From Stratiolaelaps scimitus (taxonomy: Eukaryota; Arthropoda; Arachnida; Mesostigmata; Laelapidae), in assembly GCA_019614645.1 (NCBI GenBank), contig JABWDB010000008.1:10750501-10814500 (forward strand): a stretch of 64,000 bases of DNA, written 5' to 3'. Shown here piece after piece: positions 31,625-44,920 of the stretch. The position numbers and the translations under genes are program-made. Every line of letters begins with the position of its first letter. Positions within the stretch are counted from its first letter, which is position 1. Under the pieces are notes generated by a model that worked only from the letters and a program-made list of their open reading frames with translations, did no database searches and was not told the DNA's origin.

Positions 31625-33660
31625 GAATGTGGGTCTTCCTCAGAGAGGATAGAGCCATTAACTAAATGGCTTCTCGGCAGGAAGCTCTCTCTCTTCACTA
31701 GTCTTTTTTCGCCTGTACAATGCATGGCATCCTCAAATAGGGTCAATGGAGGCCAAAGGAGGTGGACTAAGACCTACTGGTGAAATCCTTTCGTCGCGCT
31801 TGTTAAAACGAACGCTTTCGTATGTAAGCCGCCCCGCACCCACCTCGAGCTAGCATGCGGACTGAAGCCCTTGGCTCGCCTTCGCAGGGAAACGCCCCAT
31901 TCGAATTTTATGGTGCTGCCTTTACGTCAAATTCGTCAACCCGAATTAGCATCCACGGGGTGCACATGTCAGTGAAGCGTGCGTCGTCACGGCTTTCTCC
32001 CTGGAAGCAGTTTTCTTTCACTGCTAAGCATATACCCTCATTGATTTCCGTCGTCCACTAAAACTGGGGCTCTGGAACGTACAGCCATCCTACAATCATA
32101 TTTTTCACTGTAGTGGTAGTAGTAATGGTAGCAATAGTAGTAGTCGATATTCCGAAACTGCAAAACGAAACCATAGGCAGAAGAAGGGGACCCGAGAGGC
32201 GTATGTCCAATTCGCAGGGCACGTTCGAATTTCCCTCATAGCGACCGACGAATGAACGACCGGTGGCGGAACTCCGAACTCGCGACTGGCCAAATTCCTC
32301 GCGTTGGAGGCCATGCTGGGCCGAATCGAGCTGGGCTAACACACAGAAGTCATCTTGACATTCTGTGAGTCAGGCATCAGCGGCAGAGGCGGCGGCGCCT
32401 GCATCGGGGTTCTGTCGCCGTGGGGCCCGTTGGCCGCCCGCCCGCCCGGTCGCAGAGAGAGCGATAGAGAGGAATATGGGACACGGCGAAGGAGTGGGCC
32501 GTCGTAGCGGCTCTGTCAAATTCAGTTCTTCGGAAGAAGTTGTCAGCCTCTGAGAAGGCTGGCAAGGCAAGGCAATCCGTAAGGAAACGAGCCGCGGTCG
32601 AAACTCCAATACGTCTCCTCCTCCTCCTCCTCCTGCTCCAACCCCTATTGGCTTGGGCATTGCTAGCGACCCAGAGCCGGGGCGGCTCCCCTTTGCTGAT
32701 CCCACGCGTCGCTTCTCAGCCAACCCCGGACTATTCGCCCTCTCTCGTGGGACGCGGGCTTCGTTTCTGCGCTACGTTGTCCTGAGTGCCTCCCGGCTGG
32801 CTGGCTGGCTGCCTAGCTAGCTAGCTTGCTGGCTGGAGCGGACACAGACTGCTCGGGGACGAGGTGGCGGCATACATATTTCGGGCTAGCAATGGACGCC
32901 ATTTTACTTTGACATATATGTATTCGCTAACATGTGTGTCTAAATGTGTGTGTGTATGTGTGTGAACGCGTCTGGATGGGGACTCTGTCGGCGGTCTCGC
33001 AACAGCAAGCTACGCTCGCTGGCTGGCACTCTTGGCCGGCAATGGGGCCAGAGGCTTCACTGCGCTGAGCGCGAAGCGCGAGAGACACGGAGCGAGGCTT
33101 CTTACTCGAAGGGCCAGGTCTCTTCCCTGAGCGCTCCTCGATAGGTAGAGCTGGGACAGACCCCAGAGGACCCTCAAGCATTTGGTTCGACGGCGGCAGC
33201 GGCCAGCAGCCATGATCAGTATTCATAGCAAGCTCTACGTTCTTGTCTATTCTCTCACTTCGGTTGGCATTGCAGACGGCAGGATGGAACTTTCCGAGAG
33301 CCGACGGACCAGCGGGCTTAAACAAGCGACGCTAAAAGTCCGACGTGACAATAGTAGCGGGCCAATTCAAACAGCGACATCGAACCTCTTGAAGCGTAGA
33401 TTTGTTACAGAATATTATTGGATCGACACAGCTAACCAAATACACCTCAAAAGATTACGGGATGGCTGTACCATAAACTTTGTGGAGAAAACCTATTATT
33501 TCTCCTAGCCCTCAGCTCCCGCAGCACGCGCTTGGATTCCCTAGGTGGCATTACATGTAAAGCTGCATCGAAGCACCAGTGATTTCATTGTCAGTCGTTA
33601 TGTGTTGTGGTATATTTCATTCATTATATAGTGTGCACGCATAAACGAGTGAAACGAATA
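31625..33660. other. Unassigned DNA
   Basis: Contains a CTC triplet patch at 32613-32634, the GGCT/TAGC tetranucleotide tract at 32795-32836 and a GT-rich patch at 32933-32962. A plus-strand ORF at 33182-33508 (108 codons, internal ATG at 33212) is not recognised. Confidence 0.3.
32795..32836. repeat. (GGCT)n/(TAGC)n tetranucleotide repeat
   Basis: GGCT units pass into TAGC units and back to GGCT within 42 bp. Confidence 0.8.
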
Positions 33661-33661
33661 C

Positions 33662-33706
<45 letters not shown>

Positions 33707-33763
33707 GCCTGGTTTGCAGGAGCATTCTCCGTCATAGAAAAAAAAAAAAAATATATATATATA
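33662..33763. repeat. AT-rich tracts: (AT)n, A14, (AT)n
   Basis: An (AT)n tract at 33662-33703, unique sequence, an A14 run at 33737-33750, then (AT)n to 33763. Confidence 0.9.
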
Positions 33764-33790
33764 CAGGTGTGCATAAACTTAACGCACCCC
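33764..33790 (+). mobile_element. Possible Tc1/mariner-type terminal sequence, single end
   Basis: Immediately after a TA dinucleotide the sequence starts CAGGTGTGCATAAACTTAAC and continues GCACCCC. A TA target followed by CAG and a GTGCATAAxxTTA-type terminus is typical of Tc1-like inverted repeats. No inverse copy was found in the following 2 kb and no transposase frame is recognisable, so this would be a solo end or a decayed element. The preceding TA microsatellite makes the TA target uninformative. Confidence 0.3.
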
Positions 33791-33890
33791 TATATTTCAA
33801 TAAATCGTTACAAAGCATATTTATTCTGTATCAGATTAATATACGTGTCAAATAACGTACACACCACGGGACTAGGTTATATTGCTTATG

Positions 33891-33927
33891 TGGCCCATTC
33901 GTAATATGAACTTTTACGAATGGGTCA
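33891..33927. other. 14-bp stem hairpin inside the possible transposon end
   Basis: TGGCCCATTCGTAA (33891-33904) pairs with TTACGAATGGGTCA (33914-33927) with one G-T wobble and a 9-nt loop. It lies about 100 bp inside the Tc1-like terminus. It could be a subterminal inverted repeat of that element or a separate cruciform. The stem is too short for a typical microRNA precursor. Confidence 0.6.
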
Positions 33928-35317
33928 CACTTGAAAGGACCGCTAACAGCATGATGTCATACTCCAGCCTCGGCACAATGGACGCTATAGATACGTTGTC
34001 TAATGTATGGTTGCATATGTAAAGAAAATATATGACAATCCAAAATGCTATACTCCACCCCGACGCACCAAAGCATCAGTTCAACGTAGTCTGCCCACAC
34101 GTGTTCCACAGCCACGCTGTTCTCCTGCGGAGGACATATGACAAGAGGCAAGAGTCCCTTCGCTCATCTATAAATCTCTATCTCGTGTTTCCTATTTCAT
34201 ACGATTGCAGCGAACACCTCCCACATTATCCTCCCCTCATCTCATTGATCGCGGTGCGAATGTCTCGTTGAGATCGCGATGTCGGTGTCATGCCACATCT
34301 TCGCGTCGCCCGACTGAGTGATCGCTGACGAACGAGACATCGTTCGTTGTGTTGGCCGACGGTCGTATTGCGTGTTCGCAGTGTCCTCTGGTGTCCGCAA
34401 CTCTCAACCGTGATGGATTCGGTGATGAATTGCCGGACAGAGGAAATCATTTCAGGCCCCGAACACTGCGGACACCTCCGAGTTTCTTGGCGGATCCGTG
34501 ATCCATCCCGGTCCTGCCGATGTCCGTCTGCCCAGCTGTTGCCTGTGGCGTTCGTCCACCTGCGCTATCCATAGGCGGCTCGTATCCCTACGAGTTGCTA
34601 CGACCCACGACAGCGTGCAGCACTCGAACGCAACACGAAACTCGCTCATGCCTAACACAGCCTGCGTTAGGTAAGGCTGGCCACACACTGGGGGCACATG
34701 GAGGCTGGCTATTACACCGAAGAACGAACGCATCTCTGTCATTCCAACACCAGCCAAACTGGGATGCGTCTATGCGCGGCCAGCGTACCCCGTATGCGCA
34801 ACCGATATGAATATGTATCACAGCAACGAGTTATTCGTATCGCTGATCTCACCGTCCCGGCCGACCGTGGCCCACTCTTTAGCCAAACGGATGGATAAAC
34901 AGAGAGTCATAGAAACTTACAGACAGACAGATAGGCCAGCTTGGCTCCGCTTGACTCTCTCATCTCTCGGAGGCGAAGCGGCCGTACTTATCAGACTCGG
35001 AGCCTCGGGCAGGGCACGCAGGGTCGCCGGTGAGGTACTACGCGGCGCGATGCGGGAGCGCACTGGCCACGCAACGCTTCAGAACTGACACCCCCAAACC
35101 CCCGCCCACCCACCGCCTTGAAAACGGCGAAATCACAATGATGACGATCGCGGCAGGCTGTTCGATGCGCCCAAAGCTGCACTCGTGTGTATTACACAAG
35201 CCAATTTCACAACCTGTGGAGGGGCGAATGGGCTCACGTCGGGACGATGTACAAATTTCCAGAGTGAATGGAACAGAGGGCAAAAGATAAATTTGTACCT
35301 GCGGTGAGCAAAAATGT

Positions 35318-35319
<2 letters not shown>

Positions 35320-35358
<39 letters not shown>
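35320..35358. repeat. (AT)n microsatellite
   Basis: About nineteen uninterrupted AT units. Confidence 0.95.
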
Positions 35359-35362
<4 letters not shown>

Positions 35363-38300
35363 ATACCTGCATAGCAATACATATTATACGCATGTATCAC
35401 GTGCATCGGTACGTGATCACGCTTCTGATATCGTTGTCGTTTGTCTGCGCCTCCACTTGGCCTCCGCGTCGCCGCATGTCCCCCGTCGCAAGCATGCAGG
35501 ATCGAGGCACACCGATTTATCTGTCTGGTTTACAAAGTCGTTTGTCGAATGGATACTACGGAACAGGCCAATATGATACATTGTCAAGCCATCAGCTGTA
35601 CCCAACATACCTGACATCTGTCCACTGGATGAGGCGCACAAAACACACACGCGAGTGGTGTCGAACAGCCCTTACATTCAGGGATAGGCTATGTATTCAC
35701 TATAGATTGATTCGAATTGGTGGATTGCGTTTATAAACGATCGAACGTACTGGAGCTAGATACAATATTTTGATGACGTGGCATGATCTATTGCAACAGA
35801 TTCATTTACGGTTCCTTACAGCGATTCCTTTGAAACTGCACAAACAATTGCTCTCCCTCGATTATTCCATTCTTTTTGAATTAAACCTACATTATCCCCA
35901 CGATGACGACGACGGCTCGTTTTTTTCTCCCTTGTATCTATCCGTGCCAGCCTGCTTGCAACGACCTTCTCTCAAGGTATAATTGAATAATTTACTATGC
36001 ATTCAACGTTACAAAAAAAAATAAGGAAAACTCGTACAGTATCCTCGTTCGCCAAGGCGCCATCGAAAGCAACGAGCCGCCTGTACGAATACGTGTTGCA
36101 TTTGCGCTGATGAAAGAGTGAACAGGACTCTGCTTGAGCGGGTACAAATATCGCAGTGGCGTGAATCTTTGATGTGACTCAGCGAACACTCCTAGAGACG
36201 TTTTCTCGTTGTTACCGCTGCTCTCGCGTCGGTAACTCTTGTATTCATTCCATAGGCGTCACCTCACATAAGCAAGCTGACAGCTCGTACACAGTCGCTA
36301 CTCAGCCACTGCTGCCTATCTCCGGACTGCGAATCACTCTCGAGTTCGTCGTGTGTCGTTGATGCATTGAGACGTTCATTTTTAAACTCGCTCTCCCTGA
36401 ATAACGCGGCAGAAACGGCGAGTGCGTCAAATGGCAGCATTTTGAAGATGTCAGCTCGCAGAATCGCTGACCATCTGAATGGCACGTGGTTGGACTCGAA
36501 CGATGTCAATCTTGGAATGGATATGTTCCTCCTTACAGATCATATCCCTCTGTAAGAAGGTCAAAATAGGCGTAATCGCCGTGCGCGTTTGCAGCAACGT
36601 ATGTAGATTCTTCTGTATGTCTACAGTTCAGTACAGTCTGTATTATTGTTATCTATATTTTTCACCAAGCCATGAATAACCCTTGCAACCAGGACCACTG
36701 ATGCAGCCTTCGAGTGCGATCGGTGGTCATTCGTGATGCCGCTCCGCAGGCGAGTTTTTATTCTGAGCTAGCATTCACGTTTGCCACGAGTGGAAATTCG
36801 GTCTTCAACAAACACCTGTCTTGTAAATCTGCCCATTAAACCCATTACTGATAACAGCTGATCTGTTTGTGTGTTCAAAAGAGACCTTCCTCATCACGTG
36901 CACCTCAATAGCCTAGATTATGACCAATCTAACTCGAAATCATTTCGCTTGTAAAGTTTTAACCTGTATTATTGATGGGACAGTGATTATAATGGTCGAC
37001 CATTGCCCTAACACGTCGAGCGATATGGAAGATTAATTGTTCCACGTTAGACTCATCCTCTACGCCTGGACAGCTAATCACTCATTATTACATGCTTGAA
37101 TCCCTTCAAGCCTAAAACGGCTGCATCGTCATCGTTCGCATCCCAGGGCCGTTTCGCTGTTTGTATAAGTCAGCTTGTCAGCATGATCCAATGAAACACG
37201 ACTTGTTTTCTGTGAATAGCACGCTGACCTCGTCCGCCTCTCGTGTGTGTCTTCGCCCGATTCTCTCTAAGGAGAAGCCGAATTTCGGTCGCCGTCGACC
37301 AACTCATGTTGATGTTTTGCTCACACAGATATGACGTTTAGCTGGTCGCAGAGATTAAGAAGTATTAAATATGTTCTATGTTGCGATACGCTTTGTCACT
37401 CGCTACGGCACCCATGCAATGGGACTCGAATAGGTAGTGGTTGTTTAAAGACCATAACGGCATAATGGTGGTCTCTATGGCCAACTAAACATAATGTCTG
37501 TGTAAGCAACACTTCAATACGGGTTGGTCGATCGCGCCCGAAAAACGACAAATCCCAATGACTCTTGACAAATCCAGAATCATTCTTGGCTGGTGCTGTG
37601 TGCTTAACCCGAGACATAAGACTGCTATTATATAATTACGATAGCGGACTCTAATGCAGAACAGCTGCACGGATTATATCACATTCAATCCTGTACTAGA
37701 TAATTGTTCAGGTCCGCTCACTCCGTCGCCCACCATCGACGTTCCAAGCAGACCTCAATGTCGTCTCAGCTGACATGATCAAGTGGAGCTGTTCGCCATC
37801 CGTGCCAGTTCCGATTGAACGAATTACCGCACGATACAGCAATTATAGTTTAGGCTAGCCTAGCCGCCGCCGACACGATTCAACTATAGACTAATAGACT
37901 CCTGTATCGTAACTGTTCTATCTGTTGTATCACGGCGCGAAATCACGGATCAGTTATTTACGTGGACAATGAACGTGGGCCGCGCGACTCTTCGAGCTCT
38001 TTCCGATGCCGTCTGTAGTATGCCACACATCAGAGATTTCACCGCACGGTGGTGACCGCTAGAGTTACCAAACATACGATCAAAGTTTGCCTGCCGCCCG
38101 CTGGACTCACTGCCTCGATTCGAATGAGCTCGTCGGCTCGTCGACCAACGAGTCGCCTGCACACTGCCAGCTTCGCTGTGGGAACATCCGTCCAAACGAT
38201 GCGCATTGCAGCCCAACCCCTCCTCTGCTGGTGCAATGTTCTATAACTGCCATAATGCGGCGAGTACATGAGACGCGCCGCTGCGTGACTTTACCCTTAA

Positions 38301-39275
38301 TGAATACTCTATGGGTGATGCTAACGTCCCATGTCCCAGGCAGTCCAGACACGCTTGTCTCATGTAGTGCGAGCATCAACAGCGATAGCCCCGCAGCGGC
38401 AACTCGTCTGTGTACAATTCGCGATCATCTCTATGCTTGTATTTGTGCACAGCTACCCTTTTTTGCAGCTAGTTCTAATCGCTGTCTGAAGCAAATTTAT
38501 CTGTAGAAATGTTTAAATGTCATATTTGTTTATCGTACAATGGATTATACATCAAAGTGCATACTTTTATAAAAATATATTCGTAAAATATGAGTTCGTC
38601 TCATAAATTCCTCGTAGGGAGTGGAAATGCTACCTCAAAATCAGAAATTAGGCAACTTCTTGTTTAATTTCCAATATAAAAACAGTACAAAAAAAAAATA
38701 TATATATACATATATATTGGTTATTTTTAATTGGACTTGCAGGCGAGAATAAGCTCAACAAACAGCAAGGTCAAATTGACTGTCAATTTCGGCCGTTATA
38801 CGTGTAACGATACATCTTACAGGACATATGGACTACTATCAGTTTGCTATAATATATGTGGCCGCTATATCTGCTTGCGCTCGCTCAACGCTTTACTCAC
38901 GGCCGCCCTCAAGTTTACATAACACGGCAGACACTCGGCCAGACAAGCAGGGCGCTACGGCGGTGGCGTGCTTCAACGTAATTCGTTTTTCCACGATGAT
39001 TCCTTCACCCACCAGCATCTCATCTGCCGCCCCCCCAAACCCCAACTACCACCACCTGCATATGGGGTCCTGCCTTACGCAGAGCTTCTCCCGCTGGAGT
39101 GTGCACGATTCCGTTGCAGATAGGGAACCCCATGTCTTGTGCCATCCGGTCGACAGAAGACACAACGGAACAGCGCTCACGATGGCGTTTCGGCGTCGCA
39201 GCCTCTGGCGGGACCAAGGAACTCCCGCACGCCGGGCACCAGAACAGGTCTTTCCCCGGCTCTCTATCTCTCTTT

Positions 39276-39303
39276 CCTCTCTCTCTCTCTCTCTCGCGCG
39301 CGC
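39276..39303. repeat. (CT)n microsatellite ending in (CG)n
   Basis: CT dinucleotides pass directly into CGCGCGCG. Confidence 0.85.
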
Positions 39304-42300
39304 TCACTCCGACTGAGCAGAAGGAAAGTACGAACGCGAGGTGATGGCTGGGAGTTCGCGTCTCTTCGCGAATGGCGAAGGGTACCCCGTTCGTTCTCTT
39401 GGTTCTCTCCTCATCGGCCAACACCGCGACTGCCACAAGCACGACCCGACTGGCAAACCACTACCGTGCCAAGCTAAGCCGCGGCTTGCTTGTAGCCAAA
39501 TTAGATTAGCTGCTACTCAACATGGCGGCGGCGGCGGTGACGGCCTGCGTGGGTGAAGCGACGGGACGAGCGTGGCGAGGTCGGTGAGGGTGGCATGCTT
39601 CGCGGCGGCCGCAATTGGGGCCGACGCGTCTGAACAGAACCACCAGCGGCGATAGCTAGAGGCTACATGGATTGAAGGAGAGCACACTATGGAGCAGAGT
39701 GTTTGTAGTTGTGTAGACCCGTGTGTGTGTCTGTGTATATGCTAACCAAACTCGAACACCGAAACTCGAGTCTCAGAGAGTTGAAGATGAGGGAGAACGC
39801 TTGGGGGGTATATGCCACGAACCTGTGAGCCTAGTTCCTCCCTAGCTGTCCGGGGTGTCTGGGTGGCCGGTCGACGGGTGTAGAAGTTCAGACCACCAGC
39901 TGCTCAAAGGCTCGTCAGTCTGGCACTGCGCCACTGACCACGATGGCGGTGCTGGTGATCATATATTGTTGTATAGTAGCAGTAGAAATAATGGCAGTGC
40001 CCACGTCGTCCGGGGCCGCTGTACTCGTTCTGCAGTAACGGAGTTTACTTCGTTCCCGTGACGAAGCTGCTTGCTCCACAGCGTTGTTCCCAGCTTGCTG
40101 TTACTATCGTTAGCTGGGAAGCGAACCCATGATGTCATGGTGCTGTATGGAGGCTGGTAGCTGAAGTTCGCCACGTTCGTGGCCATTTAACCAGGGATAA
40201 CTTGAGACGTTGGAACGTGGAGGAATAGCGTACCCGGCATGTACAAGTGGCCTCGGTGGTAAAACGACTATCCGCTATGCTGATAGCGGTAACGACGGAT
40301 ACGGACACCTATTGAGAGCAGTAAAGTCGATTCAGTCGTTGAAGGCTCCCAATTCCTCCCTTCACCCTAAGCTATAAGAATTCGATCGTCCGATACGCGG
40401 AGTGTACTGTATACGGTTGTAATTTTCACCTATTTCCTAACATTACACCATAGTAAGTGGCTAGAAATTAATGGGGAATTGTGAATTTCCCCAGTGAGCA
40501 CCGTCGATACCAATGGAAGTAATCGACGCAAAAAGTGTGGACGCTTTCTTGCCGCCGCTTTAGACCAGACCCTATATTGTCGTTGCTCGCGTAATGATTC
40601 GATGCTAGCCGTGCGCCCAGGCAATTGGTCACATAATATTTCCGACATTGCACGGGACAAATCCAGGGGAATAACAATAACGCCATAGTCCCTGCCGTAC
40701 GTTTCGGTGAAAAAACATTGGCTGCAGGTTCGCGCTGCAGGTTCGCATTAGAGCAATACATCCATAGTCGCCGTACAGGTGGCAACGAAATTTCTAGGTC
40801 GATTATTAGGCTTGTCCGAGTTGTAATGCTGTGGCCGGCTGCTGTAGAACAAAAGGATGGACTCTTATTATATTTCGTATATGTGCCTTGCCGTTTCTAG
40901 TAATTTATGCATGAAAGTCTTATGAGTAACAACTCTTCTACAACTTGCAGCTAAACGGGCACCCTGGAACGAAGATAGTCTCCGTTTTGCCAAAAGATAT
41001 ACATTCACTTGACCACTCGCGGCAGTGACTTCTGGCATAGTTTGTCAACTGTATACCACCGTATGTCGTGCCCCATTGCCAATTTAGCATTCAGACTATT
41101 ATCAGTTCGTAACATAATAATGATAATAATAATAATAACAGCAGCTGCAGCTGGAATATGGCCGTCAGGCAAAAGGAGGCTCGAGATAATTGCTGTTACC
41201 ATAGTAGATAGCATGCCACCCAAATATTGAATTGGGTGGCCGCACTAAACGAATCAACAAAATATGACTCCTACCATCGTCCCTAATAGAGTTACCAAAA
41301 GCCAGGGGACCCAACGAAGCACACTGTGCTACATCTGCTCATCCTAGCTTCATAGACACATGCGTATATTGGATCTCATCGGGGAGTTCGACACTGGTCT
41401 ATGTACAGTCGTTCCGGTTTATCGGGCACCTGCCACAGCCGTATGGCAACGTACTCATGTGTACGCCAGTGCCAGGCACGCTGATCATCCGCCCTCCCTG
41501 GTCACAACGAGCAGGTGCCGTCGACAGATGCGCCTCTCCTTAGGGAAACCGACGGGATGTACAGAAATACATCGAGGCTCGTAAGAGGACCCTGAGCCAA
41601 AACTTCTCGTGCAGACCGGCTCCACTTCGGACCCTGGATATGATCTTGTTGCCAGTCCGTGCCGTGTTGACGAGCAGGGTAGCCCGGCATGGCTTCGTTA
41701 TCGTGAACCAGAGAGACCCTTCCACCACGCAGGCCAAGCGATGAGGTCATCTCTGGAAATGCTCTCCACAAACGGGAAGCGTCACGCGTCGGACGCCGCG
41801 AAACGCTGCCGGCCTAAAGAATATCCTATAGCAGGCTGCCATTGAGATGGTGCGAGATAGAGATAGTGAAAGCAAAGGGGATACTTTGGATGCGGCAGGA
41901 TATTTGGGTGCCAGACAGACAAACGGAAGAAGTACACGAGGACCAACGCAAAGGACTCCTTTAGCGTAAGAAGAGTGTTTCGGCCAACAGCGCCGAGAAC
42001 TGACCTCGTCGTCAACGGGGACCCCGAGTGCTACTGCAGTTGCTGAAACAAGATCCGGATTTCAGGGTCTCAGGCCAAACGGCCAGTAGAGAGGAACGCA
42101 AAAAGAGAAAAAATAGAGCAGGAATCAGATGACCTCCCCCAATGGCAGATAGCTTCTACACGGAGTTATACGCTGTGCCCTCGCCAGGGACTATCCCCCA
42201 GTATCTCAGCTATCCTACCACCCACGAGCGCGTTCTCGCAATGGAGACACTAGAAGAAGAAGAAGGCAAAATAGACGACAATAGGAAAGAAAGGGTCGTT

Positions 42301-42797
42301 ATGGGTTTGCGCCTCGCGTTGGTCATGGAGATGATGTCTCCAGCATTCTGTGGCCCTGCACACCCGCAAACCCGCGCACATATATATATATATATATCGA
42401 AAGTGGCCAGCCTCCCGTTTCGTGTTGTCAGTTGGTCTGTAACGTCAGCTGCAGAGAGACCAACGACGACGACGACTGAAAGACTAACCCAGCTCGCAAG
42501 GCCTAAGCTCAGCGCCCGCTTAAGCATACATAGATAGAAAGGCTCAGCGAGTGCCAAGTGGCGTAACGTGCAATAGGACAGGGGCGTTGCAGGAGCTAAC
42601 GCAGATGTGGCAACGGGACTATAGAATTCGCCGCACGTTGCAGTGCCTATTTCACCGGTTCTTCACAACCGAGTTCCCGCAATCCGCCGCCACCGCCGCC
42701 GCCGCTGCCCGCCCTATACAGACCCTGCTGTCGAAGCAGCCAGGCGGCATCGTGACGGTGCGGTCTTGAACGAATCGTCACCACTACTGCGTTCGCC

Positions 42798-43574
42798 ATG
42801 AAGTCGAACAAAGAAGGGGATGCAGAACTTTGGCTTGCGGTAAGTAGCTCACATCCTTTCCTGCGTCCAGGGCAGGCGTAACGGGGAGATTGGCGAAAGC
42901 GGGCTCGCGGATGTCTGCCCTTTTCTCGCTAAAACCATAAGAGGCGCACCGAACCCATACAGGAGACAGCAACGCGTTAACAGCGGACGCAGCCACAGCG
43001 GCTAAACTGTTTTCTAAAATGTGACGCTGGAGATGAAAAGTTAAATTTGTTGAATATATGGCAGCCGTAGCTGTCGGCACACAATTCTCTTCAAATATTC
43101 GCGGGTAAGCCATATTTGAGAAACGTGCCATTCGTTCGTGTGTGAGTTGTCGACCGGCCTAAATCAGACAGATGATCACTTCGTTCAAATCTACAAGCAT
43201 ATCGTGTTGTCTCAGCAAGGAGAAATGTCTGCTTATCGTCTATCTATTGCTTTTTATCAACATGACGCTACATAGCAAATATGAATGCTGGCTTGATATT
43301 CCACCTATGCTATGGTTCGAAATTCAGGCATGATTTGAAATCAGATCCACGATCTTGGAGGCTCATGAGCGTCCTGACCACACGCACCTGCCAGCCAGCC
43401 CGCACCAGAATGAGACTCACTTACATGTCCTTCAAGTTCCCGCAGGAAACCTCGTTCCCTGGCGGAAATGTAGCGAGGCCTGCGCTCTTGATCGTAATCT
43501 TGTGGTTGGTGGCAAAACGCTTCATGGAGTTTGCGGCTTCATCGCGTGCCAAACAGCGATATATATATAGTTGA
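42798..43574 (+). CDS. Candidate two-exon single-pass membrane microprotein, 56 residues
   Basis: Model: exon 42798-42839, intron 42840-43445, exon 43446-43574. The ATG lies in a good context (TTCGCCATGA), gives MKSNKEGDAELWLA and meets a perfect donor (GCG|GTAAGT). The acceptor at 43445 (TCCTTCAAGTTCCCGCAG) continues in phase 0 with ETSFPGGNVARPALLIVILW and LVAKRFMEFAASSRAKQRY, ending in TGA. The product would have an acidic N-terminal part, one hydrophobic helix (about residues 26-36, PALLIVILWLV) and a basic C-terminal tail: the layout of a small N-out/C-in membrane peptide. AATAAA follows 196 bp after the stop. No family is recognised. The model rests on splice consensus, frame and composition, so moderate doubt remains. 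Confidence 0.33.
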
Positions 43575-43769
43575 AGACTTTGTGGTTCACGGACCGATCC
43601 GATCAATATACAACGGTACACATAAATTGTGCACGGCAACTGAATGCCGCTAGGGTTAGCTACGCGCAAGAAAGAACTGATTTCAAACACACTAATGGAT
43701 AATTCGTGTACTGTTTAGCCCGCTCATTGAATCTTAGCTAGCTAATTAGGGTGTTATTCCTCATTTGAG

Positions 43770-43775
43770 AATAAA
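43770..43775 (+). terminator. Possible poly(A) signal for the 42798 model
   Basis: AATAAA at 196 bases after the predicted stop; T-rich sequence follows. Confidence 0.3.
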
Positions 43776-44920
43776 TCTCGTTGAACTTCAGCTCAAATAT
43801 ATATTGGTCGTAAAACTTAGTCCGCATTTAGATGTTTAAGAAATGCTTTACAATTGTGCAGATAAACCCCAACTTAATGTTTCCAGGCTAACCCTCAGCC
43901 TTAAACATTTAACGTCCACGTGATTGCTTTTGCATTGTCTTATAAGACGGACCCCTAAATGCAAATACGCTACATTGGTGACCAAACCCGTGCACCTACG
44001 TGTCATCTACGAAATCGTCAGCGTTTGCTTGCCGCCCGCAGGGGAACATAGCTGTCAGAATAACCTGTAGATATATGTGTATCATATAATCGTGGTGGTG
44101 TTTGGCAAAATCAAATCAAAAAGCTTGTGCCCTTAAGAGAACTTTGGACGGATGCGCTTAGCTGCTCAACGAAATTACCTGATTTTAATATCACCGTTGG
44201 CTGTCTATAGTTCGGGCTAGCTTATGTTGGGGCGTCGTCGCCTGCAACCGGTGGCGGTAGTTATGGGGAATCCGATAACCTGCGCACCTCTCGAGTTCCT
44301 GCCGCCGGGCAGCGGATGTCCGCCGTACTTCGGCATCGGACGGTCCTCCAGTGCAGCGAGAACAAGGCACCGCTGGATAACCAAAAGTGTGTAGTCGGCA
44401 AAGCACTGTGGTAGTAGCGGAAGACCACGCCGATTGGATGTCTGGTGGTGGTCTGTCAAGGCGGTTCAGGAGAACAGGGACGCTGCTATGAGAGACGCTA
44501 GTAGGAAGGCATTAAGTAAATGGTTATGGCGTCACGGAAGCACCAAGTGGAGGACCGTCGGGGAGCCGGAACCGCTGCTGCCTCCGCCGCCGCCGGTCGG
44601 CGATCACGGGCGACGCCGTTCTCAAGCAGCACTATAGGGGTACAGTGGGGCACAGTTTGCGGAGCGCCGCAGAATACCCTCGCGGCGACCCCCGCACACA
44701 CCTACACTTTCGCACTGTCCACACGGTCCCTCCCGGCGGCAGGCCCCGAGATAGCGTCTCCCCGAGTAAGCACGCCAGCGTAGGTAGAACCCCAGCCACT
44801 GTCACTACAACTACGGCTAGTACATTGACAAGGTCCACGAGTGTTCTCTTGTTGTTACTTTGGGCACGGTGATGTGGGAGGGGCGTATTTGCTCAGGCCA
44901 ACTTGTCGGACATCAGATCC

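Larger units (their letters stand above)
33930..42790. other. Unassigned DNA, gene-poor
   Basis: Nine kilobases with only short overlapping frames. Microsatellites lie at 35320-35358 (AT), 38688-38717 (A then TA), 39276-39303 (CT) and 42379-42397 (TA). An ATG-initiated 50-codon stretch at 34520-34670 ends at a good donor (TTAG|GTAAGG), but no partner was found. AT-rich ORF-free DNA occurs at 36680-37400 and 38510-38730. Confidence 0.3.

Noticed and set aside
33957..34151. Minus-strand ORF as a Tc1 transposase fragment
   Set aside because: I could not align it to any conserved block (no D-D-E/D context, no QDN-like motif). Only the terminal sequence is transposon-like.
34520..34670. 50-codon ATG ORF ending at a GTAAGG donor
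   Set aside because: No promoter, no partner exon, and a competing open frame on the other strand.
40228..40330. A tRNA or tRNA-derived SINE around GTGGCCTCGGTGG
   Set aside because: There is an A-box-like start and a perfect 7-bp stem (CCGCTAT/ATAGCGG, 40272-40289), but the loop is 4 nt, no B box follows and no acceptor stem can be drawn.
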